Below, piece by piece: positions 25,729 through 33,900 of a stretch of 64,000 nucleotides of DNA. The stretch is from NCBI GenBank assembly GCA_963786975.1, contig CAWBBE010000010.1:434001-498000 (forward strand), read 5' to 3'. The DNA comes from Palsa-506 sp963786975 (GTDB lineage Bacteria > Actinomycetota > Actinomycetes > Streptosporangiales > Streptosporangiaceae). Numbering within the stretch: position 1 is the stretch's first letter; each line of letters starts with the position of its first letter. Under the pieces are notes generated by a model. The model was given only the letters and a program-made list of their open reading frames with translations. It searched no databases and had not been told where the DNA came from. The position numbers and the translations under genes are program-made.

Positions 25729-26346
25729 ATGACCGTTCTTGTCAGGCCGCCGCGGGCTAGGCGGCGAGCGGCCGTCGGCCTACGGGCGGGGGAGCGGGAT
25801 CAGCTCGGCCGGATTCCGCGGGATCTGTGGGCGGCCCTGGCGCAGGACGAGGAGGCCCGGGGGAGGTACTACAGCAAGGTCTACTGGCGCGGGCCCGGGC
25901 GATGCGCGTATTTCCTCGGCGCCTTGTCGTCGGGCGGTTACGGGCGGTTCCGGGCCGGGACCCGCCGGGCAGCGGCGGGCCGGCCGGGGAGCCTGGTCGT
26001 CCCGGCGCATGTCTATGGCTACGTGCTCAGCCGGGGAGTACCTGCGCCGGATCCGGTGACCGGCCGCCTGCCGGTGATCCGGCACCGGTGCGACGAGCCC
26101 GGCTGCCAGGCTGCCGGGCACCTGGCCGCCGGGTCGTCGGCGGAGAATTCCCGCGACTACGTTGCCCGGCACCGGGACCCGTACTCACCGCTGAGCGATC
26201 GCCGCGGCCCGCGCGGCCGGGCAGTGGCGATCCGGGACGCGATCCTGGCCGCGCTCGCTGAAGGAGCCAGCCTCGGGGAGATCGAGGCAGTCATCGAGGT
26301 GGCGTCCGCGGCCGGTATCCCCGGCGGCCAGCAGGCGCTGTTCTGA
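25729..26346 (+). CDS. HNH-type endonuclease-like protein
   Basis: A 205-residue protein. The core PAHVYGYVLSRGVP...IRHRCDEPGCQAAGHLAAGS followed by SAENSRDYVARH has the His/Cys arrangement of small HNH nucleases of phage and actinobacterial accessory regions (HxCDxPxCxxxxHL, then N). The last 40 residues form a helix. ATG start without a convincing Shine-Dalgarno. It lies 130 bp before the tRNA-Gly fragment, consistent with mobile-element cargo. Confidence 0.7.
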   Translation: MTVLVRPPRARRRAAVGLRAGERDQLGRIPRDLWAALAQDEEARGRYYSKVYWRGPGRCAYFLGALSSGGYGRFRAGTRRAAAGRPGSLVVPAHVYGYVLSRGVPAPDPVTGRLPVIRHRCDEPGCQAAGHLAAGSSAENSRDYVARHRDPYSPLSDRRGPRGRAVAIRDAILAALAEGASLGEIEAVIEVASAAGIPGGQQALF

Positions 26347-26474
26347 GCCATCCGCGCCGGGCCGGCCATTGCCGGCGCGAACGGCAACCGCTCGCAAGGG
26401 CCCGGCGAGTACCCGGCCCGTCATGGCTGACCTGTTCGGCATCTCACCCAATACCATCGCCACCGCCGAGCCGG

Positions 26475-26519
26475 ATTCCCGAGCTGATAGGGCGAGTTCG
26501 ATTCTCGTCACCCGCTCCA
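26475..26519 (+). tRNA. 3' half of a tRNA-Gly (attachment-site-like relic)
   Basis: From the anticodon loop (TTCCCGA, anticodon probably CCC) through GCTGATAG, T-arm GCGAG-TTCGATT-CTCGT, acceptor strand CACCCGC, discriminator T and CCA (26517-26519). The matching 5' half (should start GCGGGTG) is absent upstream. A 3' tRNA half ending in CCA is what integrases leave when elements insert in tRNA genes. Confidence 0.7.
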
Positions 26520-26524
26520 CCACG

Positions 26525-26563
26525 AAGGCCCAGGCCAGGGTTGGAATCCCGGGCCTGGGCCTT
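26525..26563 (+). terminator. Terminator behind the tRNA-Gly fragment
   Basis: Stem AAGGCCCAGGCC (26525-26536) with GGCCTGGGCCTT (26552-26563), 15-nt loop. The AAGGCCCAGG...CCTGGGCCTT pattern is the usual hairpin behind actinobacterial tRNA genes, which supports this end being the original chromosomal flank. Confidence 0.8.
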
Positions 26564-26569
26564 GATCGT

Positions 26570-26730
26570 TCCGGGCTGCTCCTGGCCGGTGTGGGATAGC
26601 AGGGCCAGCGTGGACCGCAGTTCGCGCCAGGCCTGGTCGCCGAGTTCGCGGCGCCATCGTTCTTCAAGGCCGGCCAGCTTGCCGTGGGCGATGTCGTGGA
26701 CGCGGCGGCCGGCCTGGGGCGGCAAGGATG
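26570..26730 (-). pseudogene. MarR-like regulator C-terminal remnant
   Basis: A reverse frame reads RRVHDIAHGKLAGLEERWRR then ELGDQAWRELRSTLALLSH, resembling the last helices of MarR-family regulators (dimerisation region). No winged-helix part is found upstream, and the frame runs on into the tRNA terminator, so it is a fragment. Confidence 0.45.
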
Positions 26731-26756
26731 AGCGTTCCGTGCGGACGCGAGGGGAT

Positions 26757-26990
26757 ATGGTCATGTACTTCATCTGGTGGATTTTGTTCGCTGTTATCTG
26801 GATCGTGATCGCATTCTGGCCTGCCCGTGTCGCTGGCCGGAAGGGTCATAGCTTCATGGCCCGAGACCCGGGGAATCCGGGATTCCCGGGCGCTGAGCGA
26901 GGCGGGCCCGCTCGCGAATCGGCTGTCAGGGCGGTGTCTCGGGCTCCAGCGCGCTGGCCGAGGCCCGGCGGATCGTCCCCGCGCCGCTGA
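26757..26990 (+). CDS. Small membrane protein, probably truncated
   Basis: ATG preceded by GAGGGGAT. The protein begins MVMYFIWWILFAVIWIVIAF then WPARVAGRKGHSF. This matches the N-terminus of small actinobacterial two-helix membrane proteins in which a second helix follows KGHSF. Here the sequence changes to Pro/Gly/Arg-rich residues immediately after, so the second helix has been lost. Probably a non-functional fragment. It overlaps the 3' end of the convergent DUF1622 gene. Confidence 0.45.
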   Translation: MVMYFIWWILFAVIWIVIAFWPARVAGRKGHSFMARDPGNPGFPGAERGGPARESAVRAVSRAPARWPRPGGSSPRR

Positions 26991-27369
26991 TCAGGGCACG
27001 CCGCCACGGCGCGACGCCCTCGATCTCGGTTTCCAGCGAGAAGCTCAGGAACGTCCTGATCGCCACGATCAGCCCGAGGACGAGGACGTTGCCGAGGGTG
27101 GGCGCGACCGCGATGGTGCGCAGCAGATCGGCGGCGACCAGGATTTCCAGCCCGAGCAGCAGCGTTCCGCCGAATGCCTGGCGCAGTACCAGGTACGCCC
27201 GGGCCGGCCGGTCCGACCGCCGCAAGGTCACCGCCGCCAGCACGAACGACCATGTCACCCCGGCTACCAGGATCGCGGCTCCCAGCGCCTCGAAACCCTG
27301 GGCAACGTGATCCATCAGCTCAGTGAACGTCCCGGCCGGCGCCTCGGCAGCAACCACGGCGAGGATCAT
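26926..27369 (-). CDS. DUF1622 integral membrane protein
   Basis: A 147-residue protein with three predicted membrane segments: FEALGAAILVAGVTWSFVLA, a long amphipathic link with YLVLRQAFGGTLLLGLEILV (the DUF1622 signature RxxxGxxLLLGLEILVAAD), and TLGNVLVLGLIVAIRTFLSF. ATG start 27367-27369. Family function unknown. It appears intact within a zone of broken genes. Confidence 0.85.
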   Translation of the reverse strand: MILAVVAAEAPAGTFTELMDHVAQGFEALGAAILVAGVTWSFVLAAVTLRRSDRPARAYLVLRQAFGGTLLLGLEILVAADLLRTIAVAPTLGNVLVLGLIVAIRTFLSFSLETEIEGVAPWRRALISGAGTIRRASASALEPETPP

Positions 27370-27599
27370 CTGCCCCTGCCCCGCATGCCGCCCCCTCCGC
27401 TGGCCCGGCGAGCCGTCAAGCAGTCTCTCACCCGCCGTCCAGTTCCGGAGCGCCTACCAGGCCGAGACACTGCTAGCTGAATATCTCGCCTGCAGGCTCA
27501 CGCCAGCGCACATCCTGGCATTGACCGAGAAGACAGCACGACTCTGGGCCGCGGCATGTGCCTGCTGCTTATGGTCTTGCGGCGCGGCTGACACGGCCC

Positions 27600-27800
27600 G
27601 GCCGCTTTGCGGGCGGCGCTTCTAGTGGGAGTTGTTCCTGGGCGGTGACCTCCTCGGGGAGGTACTGGTAGGGGTAGTCCATTGCGTACAGGACCCGGTC
27701 GGATCTCCCTCTGCCGCCAGTTGCGGCAACGGCTGGATCCCGGCCTGAATCACCGTCCCTAACGGGTCGCTGGCCAGCGCCAGCAGGTGCTCCGGGTATG
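27600..27800 (-). pseudogene. Possible amidohydrolase-type fragment
   Basis: Reverse-strand pieces in two frames, PEHLLALASDPLGTVIQAGI and DRVLYAMDYPYQYLPEEVTA, resemble the closing DxxYP block of PF04909-type amidohydrolases. There is no start and no metal-site N-terminus. Low-confidence relic. Confidence 0.3.
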
Positions 27801-27818
27801 GGCGAGCGGTTCGAGGTC

Positions 27819-28487
27819 TCACGGACGGCGGTACGGCTGGCCGATGAGGCAGTCGTCGAGCTGTCCGTCGATGGCGGTGCGGTCGGCGCTGGGCCGGCCG
27901 GCGATGATGACGAGTTCGGTGCCGGGGGGCCTGGCCCACTCGTCGAACCGGTGAACCTCGCCTCGTTGCCCGACCGCCTGGAGCAGGTATCGGTGGTCCG
28001 GATCGCGGGCGCTGTGCACGAACCCTTGATCCGGTAGACGGAGCGGGGGAGAAGCCGGATCGACGCCAGGAGCGCGTCGGCGTCGACGGCGCCGTCGCGG
28101 GTGTAGGTCCAGTGCTCGAAGGCGCCGGGCCAGTGGCAATGGCCGTCGTGGTTTCCATGGGCGGCGGTCGCCGCGGTTTCGGCCTGCCCGATGCCGAGCA
28201 GCACCTGGAAGGGCACCTGTGCGTGGGTGGTCTCGATGATGCGGACCGCGGGAAGACGGTCGTGCACGAAGCTGCGGACGGCGTCGACCTGCGCCCGCTG
28301 GGCGAGGTCGATCTTGTTGAGCGATGCGCAGGCCGTGGGCCTCGGACAGGATCCGGTTGACCAGCGTGGTCTCTCCCGCGCCGAGAAACCCGGTCAGCAC
28401 GGTGACGGGCGTCGCTCCCGCCGCGTCAGCGGGCTCTGCCGGTGCCAGCAGCCAGTCGAGATCCTCGACCAGGTCACAGCCGGTCAC
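27819..28487 (-). pseudogene. CobW/P47K GTPase (metallochaperone), deleted and frameshifted
   Basis: GTG start 7 nt after the stop of the MBL-fold remnant. The N-terminus has the CobW P-loop, but with Glu for Lys (TVLTGFLGAGETTLVNRILS). After HGLRIA the sequence jumps to the guanine-specificity region NKIDLAQRAQVDAVRSFVHD in another frame. It then continues with FEHWTYTRDGAVDADALLAS, LLPRSVYRIKGFVHSARDPD and RPPGTELVIIAGRPSADRTA of the CobW C-terminal domain. About a hundred residues including the CxCC metal motif region are gone. It cannot bind GTP normally. Confidence 0.75.
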
Positions 28488-28494
28488 GGGTGGC

Positions 28495-29061
28495 TCAGGC
28501 GTCCGGGGCAGTGAGGGCGGCGAGGTTCTTCTTGTAGGCCTGCCGCTGCCGCCAGGCAGCCCCCATGCCCTGGAGCATTACGTCGGGCATGAGTTCCACC
28601 TGGACGACGAGGTCGCTCTTGACCGGCCATTCCGGCAGCAGCTGCGGGTGGTAACCGTCCGGGTAGTACTCGTCCGGATCTATCTCCTGGTCGCGGATGA
28701 ACGGCTCCTGGATCTCGGCCCGGCTGGTGGGGGGATGCGGCACCACGAGCTGGCCGTCGTCGAAGTCGAACTGGGGCGCGCGGCTGTTGGGATAGTCCGG
28801 TAGCACGCCCTCGCGGACCCAGATGTCGTCCTTGGTGACGTTGACGACGACGCCGTCGGGTGCCCCGAAGTGGTACGGGCCCTTCCAGTGCTGGCGCACC
28901 TCGGCCACGGTCTCCGCGTTGATGTACGGATCGAAAGGCATGTGCGTGGTCATGAACAGCCGCGGGTTCGCCCGCTTGGCGACGTACCCGGCCGCGTAGA
29001 CCGGGGTGTGGTGCGTGTCCAGCGTGTAGCGCCCCCAGGAACGGAGGTACCCCCTGCACAC
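28495..29061 (-). pseudogene. MBL-fold metallo-hydrolase (GntH-like), C-terminal part only
   Basis: About 188 residues from RSWGRYTLDTHHTPVYAAGY through RLFMTTHMPFDPYINAETVA, KGPYHFGAPDGVVVNVTKDD, IWVREGVLPDYPNSRAPQFD to PEWPVKSDLVVQVELMPD. This is the second half of metallo-beta-lactamase-fold hydrolases of the type annotated near guanitoxin-like and CobW genes. The HxHxDH metal site of the N-terminal half is absent upstream of 29061, where the frame loses similarity. The CobW relic follows 7 nt downstream, so this was an operon. Confidence 0.65.
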
Positions 29062-29356
29062 CCGAGCTGATCGCGCACAGCTCCGGCTGGGTCGCGAACA
29101 TCGCGCTGGAACGCGCGCCGGACGACGTCCTGGACTACTCGATGGCGCTGCTGATCTGTGACGTCCTCGACGCCGGGGCGCTGCCGTCCATGGCCACGCC
29201 GCCGATGACCCAGACGAGGTCGCCGCCAGCTACACCGGTCTCGGCCCGGCTGGTTCCGCGAGCACCTGACGCCTTTTCCGCCGTGCGCGGCGCGGACCTA
29301 TCCCGGCCCGCGCACGTCTATCTCCTCGTTCGTTTCGCGTAGAAGGACTTACCGCG

Positions 29357-29659
29357 ATGGCAAGTGACAATGCGCTGCTGGAGCGTGTCCGCAAGCTCCT
29401 GGCCAAGGCCGAATCGGCCGGCGTGACCGATCCCGAGGCCGAGGCGCTGCCGGCGAAGGCCGCTGAGCTGATGGCGCGTTATGGCATCGACCGGGCGCTG
29501 CTGGCCGCGGCCCGGCCTGCTGTTTGGCAGCGCGAGGTTCCGCTCTCGCATCTGCCGCGTGCGGCTGGCATACTGCTGGCTGCGGGGAGCGCATTGGTCC
29601 CTGGGCTGCGCTGCTTCCCCCTTGGGTGGCAGCCGAAAATAGCGATACCGACGGGCTAG
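29357..29659 (+). pseudogene. DUF2786 protein, truncated after the N-terminal domain
   Basis: Begins MASDNALLERVRKLLAKAES with GAAGGAC before the ATG. It contains DPEAEALPAKAAELMARYGI DRALL, the complete DUF2786 helical motif. After about residue 60 similarity ends and the frame closes at residue 100, whereas family members have 200 or more residues. Probably a truncated gene of unknown function. Confidence 0.6.
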
Positions 29660-29741
29660 CTCTGGCCTGGTTGGGGTATTCGCTCTGGTCTGAGCGTCCC
29701 ACGCAGACCTCACAACCTAGCAACCGGACGATGGAGACCGT

Positions 29742-30431
29742 ATGAGCAATTCCATTGTGTCTTCGCACAGGAGAGTCTCGCTGACGGCAGGTATCCTCTA
29801 CTTACTCACCTTTGTGTCGCTACCAACGCTCGCTCTGTACCACTCGGTTAAAGGCGCGAACTATGTCGTCGGCTCTGGCCCGGACACCGCCGTCATCGTG
29901 GGCGGTCTGCTGGAGATCATTGTGGCCCTGGCCGGCATCGGCACCGCCGTCGTCCTGTTCGCCGTGCTCAAGAAGCAGAACGAAGTGCTCGCGCTGGGCC
30001 TCGTCGCCTCCCGGACCCTGGAGGCTGCCACCATCTTCGTCGGTGTGGCGTTCCTCTTGTCGATCGTGACCTTGCGGAAGGCCGGTGTCGGGTCAGGCGG
30101 GCTGGTCACCAGCCATGCGCTTGTCGCCCTGTATGACCGTATCTTCCTCCTCGGGCAAAGTTTCATGCCGGCCATAGATGATGCGTTGCTGGGCTTCATG
30201 CTGTATCAGTCGCGTCTGGTACCTCGAGCCCTCTCCCGGATCGGGCTCATTGGATCGCCCATTCTCATCATCGGCTACCTCCTCGTGCTGTTTGGTGCCA
30301 TTGGGCAACACAGTTCCCTGGCGGGGTTGTTCGCGCTTCCGGTTGCTTTCTTTGAGTTCGCGCTAGGTGTCTGGCTCGTGGTCAAAGGATTCAATCCGGA
30401 GGCTGTTGCCGCGCTTGAGTCCAAGGACTGA
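29742..30431 (+). CDS. DUF4386 integral membrane protein
   Basis: A 229-residue protein with about six membrane helices. The first block RRVSLTAGILYLLTFVSLPT and later SRTLEAATIFVGVAFLLSIV, LYDRIFLLGQSFMPAIDDAL and YQSRLVPRALSRIGLIGSPI match DUF4386. ATG start after TGGAGA. Base composition is clearly less GC-rich than its neighbours, hinting at separate acquisition. Function unknown. A strong terminator follows. Confidence 0.88.
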   Translation: MSNSIVSSHRRVSLTAGILYLLTFVSLPTLALYHSVKGANYVVGSGPDTAVIVGGLLEIIVALAGIGTAVVLFAVLKKQNEVLALGLVASRTLEAATIFVGVAFLLSIVTLRKAGVGSGGLVTSHALVALYDRIFLLGQSFMPAIDDALLGFMLYQSRLVPRALSRIGLIGSPILIIGYLLVLFGAIGQHSSLAGLFALPVAFFEFALGVWLVVKGFNPEAVAALESKD

Positions 30432-30453
30432 CCGTCCTCAACCGCAACTCAAA

Positions 30454-30485
30454 AGCCGCCACCCGCAGATCTGCGGGTGGCGGCT
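30454..30485 (+). terminator. Perfect terminator hairpin after the DUF4386 gene
   Basis: A 32-nt palindrome AGCCGCCACCCGCAGA / TCTGCGGGTGGCGGCT (16-bp arms, no loop residues beyond the turn), preceded by AAA and followed by CTTTCG. It separates the decay zone from the eCIS region. Confidence 0.88.
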
Positions 30486-30920
30486 CTTTCGCTGTTCTGG
30501 CGAACAGGCAGCGAGCGACCTCTTAGAACGAAGAAGCCCGTGGAGACCATGTCCCGTAAGCGGTTCGCCAGAGTTTTGCCGGGCTGGGCGGCGTGCGGGG
30601 TGGCTGGTTACCGTCCGCGTCGGCAGGGCGGGCTGCGCGGTGGTGGCGGCATGGCGGGCGGTTTGCGCGGTCTGGCTGCGGCATGGCGTGGCAGTGGCAG
30701 GGTACCGGCGACCTGCGCCGCCAGGTCCGCGGCAGCGACCCAGGGCCGTGACCGCAATGGCGCGCGGGGACGGCTGACGTGTGCTGGCCTCCGGCGGCGG
30801 GTCTTGCCCCGGCCGCCGGCCTGGCCCATTCTTGAGTGGTCGGCCGTCTGACCGGAGTGAGCCGGAGACTGAGATGGCCCGTGATGGCGGCCAGCCATCA
30901 GGTCGTTGGGGGCGTGCGAC
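30486..30920. other. Upstream region of the DUF4157-toxin gene, nothing coding recognised
   Basis: 435 bases after the terminator. Short GC-rich frames show no similarity. It must hold the promoter of the toxin gene, but no convincing -35/-10 pair could be picked. Confidence 0.45.
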
Positions 30921-33900
30921 GTGACACATCAGCGGGCCACACCGTACGCGGACCGCGCCGAACGGCAGCCCCAGCACGATGCCGGCCTGGCCGCTGCACC
31001 GCGGCGCGGAGCGGCGGCTTCCGTTCTCGCCCTGCAGCGAACGGCCGGGAACCACGCGGTCGGCTTGCTGCTGGGCCGGGCGGCTGGCCAGGGAACCGCG
31101 GTGCCCGCGCGCGGATCAGCGGCGCCCGCGCACGGATCAGGGGCCATGGTCTTCCGCAAGCGCGACTGCAGCTGCGACGGCTGTGGCGATGACCTGCAGC
31201 TGAGCGGGGTGGCTCCGGCCAGCGACCCGCTGGAGCGGGAAGCTGATCAGGTTGCCGCCGAGGTGACCGGGAATCCTCCCGCAGCGGGCCAGCCGGGCGG
31301 CGACGATGCCGCGGCCGGAGCGGACGAAGCGGACTACGAGCTGACCGCGGACCACGACCCCCTCGTCGTACAGCGCAAGGCGGCCGGGCCGGGTTCCGCC
31401 GGGCCTGCGCGCGGTGACGTGCTGAGCCAGATCCGGTCAGCCCGCCCGGGCGGCCGGGCCCTGCCCGCCGCGACCCGCGGCTACTTCGAGGGCCGCTTCG
31501 GCGCCGATTTCGGCCCGGTGCGCGTGCACGCCGACGAGCAGGCCGACCAGCTGAGCCGGTCGCTGGGGGCACAGGCATTCACTGTCGGCGCCGACATCTT
31601 CTTCCGGGCCGGGCACTACCAGCCCGGCACTCCGGCCGGCCAGAGCCTGCTCGCGCACGAGCTGACGCACACCGTGCAGCAGGGCGCGGACGGCCACCCG
31701 GGACCGGCCGCCGGCCGCGGTGCCGGCCCTGGTGCCGCCGGGATTCAGGGGCACGCCGACCGGCAGCCCGTCTCGCGAAGCCCGCTCGCCGTGCAACGCC
31801 AGCCCGCCCGCGCGAAGCCGGCCAGGGCGCCGGCTGAGACCGACATGATCGAGTTTTCCGTCGCCGTGCCCGCTGATGTCAAGACCATAGACGAGGTCTT
31901 CCGGCTATACGAGCAGGTCGCCTACGGGCATGCGACGTATTCTTCGTGGGAATGCGGCGGCGGCAATTGTGACGTCGCCCGGCGGCGCGGCCGGACGGTA
32001 ACGTTCTACGTCGCGCGGGGCAATCTCGAAGCGATCTCCGACCCGGATACGGAGGAGCGGAAAAAGAAAGCGGTAAAGGAGCTAGCCGGCAAGAGCGGCG
32101 CCGAAAAGGAAACGATCACCCGGGAGGTTGACAAGCGCTACGCGAAGCTGACTGGCGACAAGCCCGGGAAGAAGCTCGCCAAATCGGCCGAGGGCAAGAA
32201 GCGGACGTGGGAAAACGAGCTGGCCGAGGTGCTAGACGAGGGTACGAAACTCGAGGAGCTGCCGCCGGCCATCAAGACGCTCATGACCGGCAAGGGAAAG
32301 GTTTACTCGCCGAAGGACTACCAGCATCTGCTGCGGATCGCGGACAAGTTGGCGAAGCTCAGCCCGGAAGACCTCGCGGCGTTCAAGCTCCTGGCCGTGC
32401 GGGCCACGGACAATGTCGATCTCTTCGAGAAATCGGTCGACATGTTCATCGCGCGGAAGGCCGAGCTCGTCAAGGCGCTGCAGGAACAGCAGCAGCAACA
32501 GCAGCAGAAGCAGCAGCCGGCCAAGGCCGACGACACCCTGCAGGCCGCATTCGACGAGAAATGGCGGGGCCTCGACGAGCAGGCCGTGGCCACCATGTCG
32601 GAGGGCGAGCGCTACGCCCTCGCCCGCCAGATGACCGCGGAGATGACCGCGGCCCAGCTCAAGTACATGAAGGATCACCCGGGCCAGACGCTGAAGGATT
32701 TCGCGAAGTCCGCGACCCTGCTCAACACGCCGGAGACATTCAAGGGGATCGGCCAGGATCTGGCCGAGGCGGCGAACGGCGACGCCAACAGCTGGGCGCG
32801 GTGGGCGGCGGGCACCGGCGCGGGATCGAAGCTGTCCGGCTGGCTGCTGGCCGTGGCCGGCGTCATCTATGTTGCGTCGTGGCTGACCGGGGTCGGCGAA
32901 CTGGCCACGATCGCGGCGGCCGCGGAGGTACTGCTCGCCTCGACGCTGACCCTGTCGGCGGTCGAGGCCGAGCTGCGCATCAAGGCCGCGTCGCAGGCGA
33001 CGGACCCGGCCGAGTTCAAGCGGAACGTCCAGGCCGCGGCGGCCGCGGAGGCCAACATCATCGTCTCGGTGGCGTCGATCGCGGTCGCCGCCGCGCTGCA
33101 TTTCGTGGCCAAGGCCGCGTTCCCGAAAACCATGCAGAACATCTCCCGGTCACTGGCCAGCTTCCGGGAGCGGATCCGGCTGAAGGGGTCGGTCTACGCG
33201 CTGAAGCCGTCCATCGTCAGCGAGATGGGCGCCCGCCGGGCCGAGCTGATCAGCACGTGCGATGCGGCGAAGGCGCAGGCCACGGCACTGTCGAAGGAAG
33301 TCGCCGGCCTGAGCATGGATCAGTTCGTCGACCGGCTGGAGTCGGGCAACGGGGACTTGCTCGACCAGACCAAGGCGCCGGAGGAGCAGCGTGTCGACTA
33401 CCGTGCGCTGACCAAGTTCAAGGAAGGCCGCGACGCTATCGCGGAATACCAGCAGAAGCTGGCTGACTCGCTGGCCAGCGACGTGCCCAGCCAGATCGAC
33501 AGCCTGCAGCAGAACTACGTCGCCAGGATCGATGAGTTCCTGGCGGAGGTCGACGTCGCGCTGACCCACGAGGAACTGGGTACCGCCGTCGACAAACTCG
33601 AGCCGGTGCTCACCGAGCAGCGCATGAAGGACTTCATGCGCGGCCAGCAGGACCAGCTCACCAGGCAGAAGCTGGCCGAGGCCCAGGCGGCCATGCAGCA
33701 GAAAGGCCTCCGGCTGCAGCAGGAGAACGCCGCCCAGCAGGCGTCGCAGCCCCCGGCCCAGCCGCCTGCGGGCCGGTCGGCGGCGGCCCGGCCGCCCGCA
33801 GCAACCCAGCCTGCGCGGACTCCGCCCGCGCCGACGCGACCGGCCCGAACTCAGCCTGCGGCCGCCGAGCCGAAGCCCGCCGAGCCGAAGCCCGCCGAGC

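Noticed and set aside
29060..29342. Forward frame with IAHSSGWVANIALERAPDDV
   Set aside because: It reads like real protein but no family could be named and it has no start; it may be a relic, and is left out as a feature.
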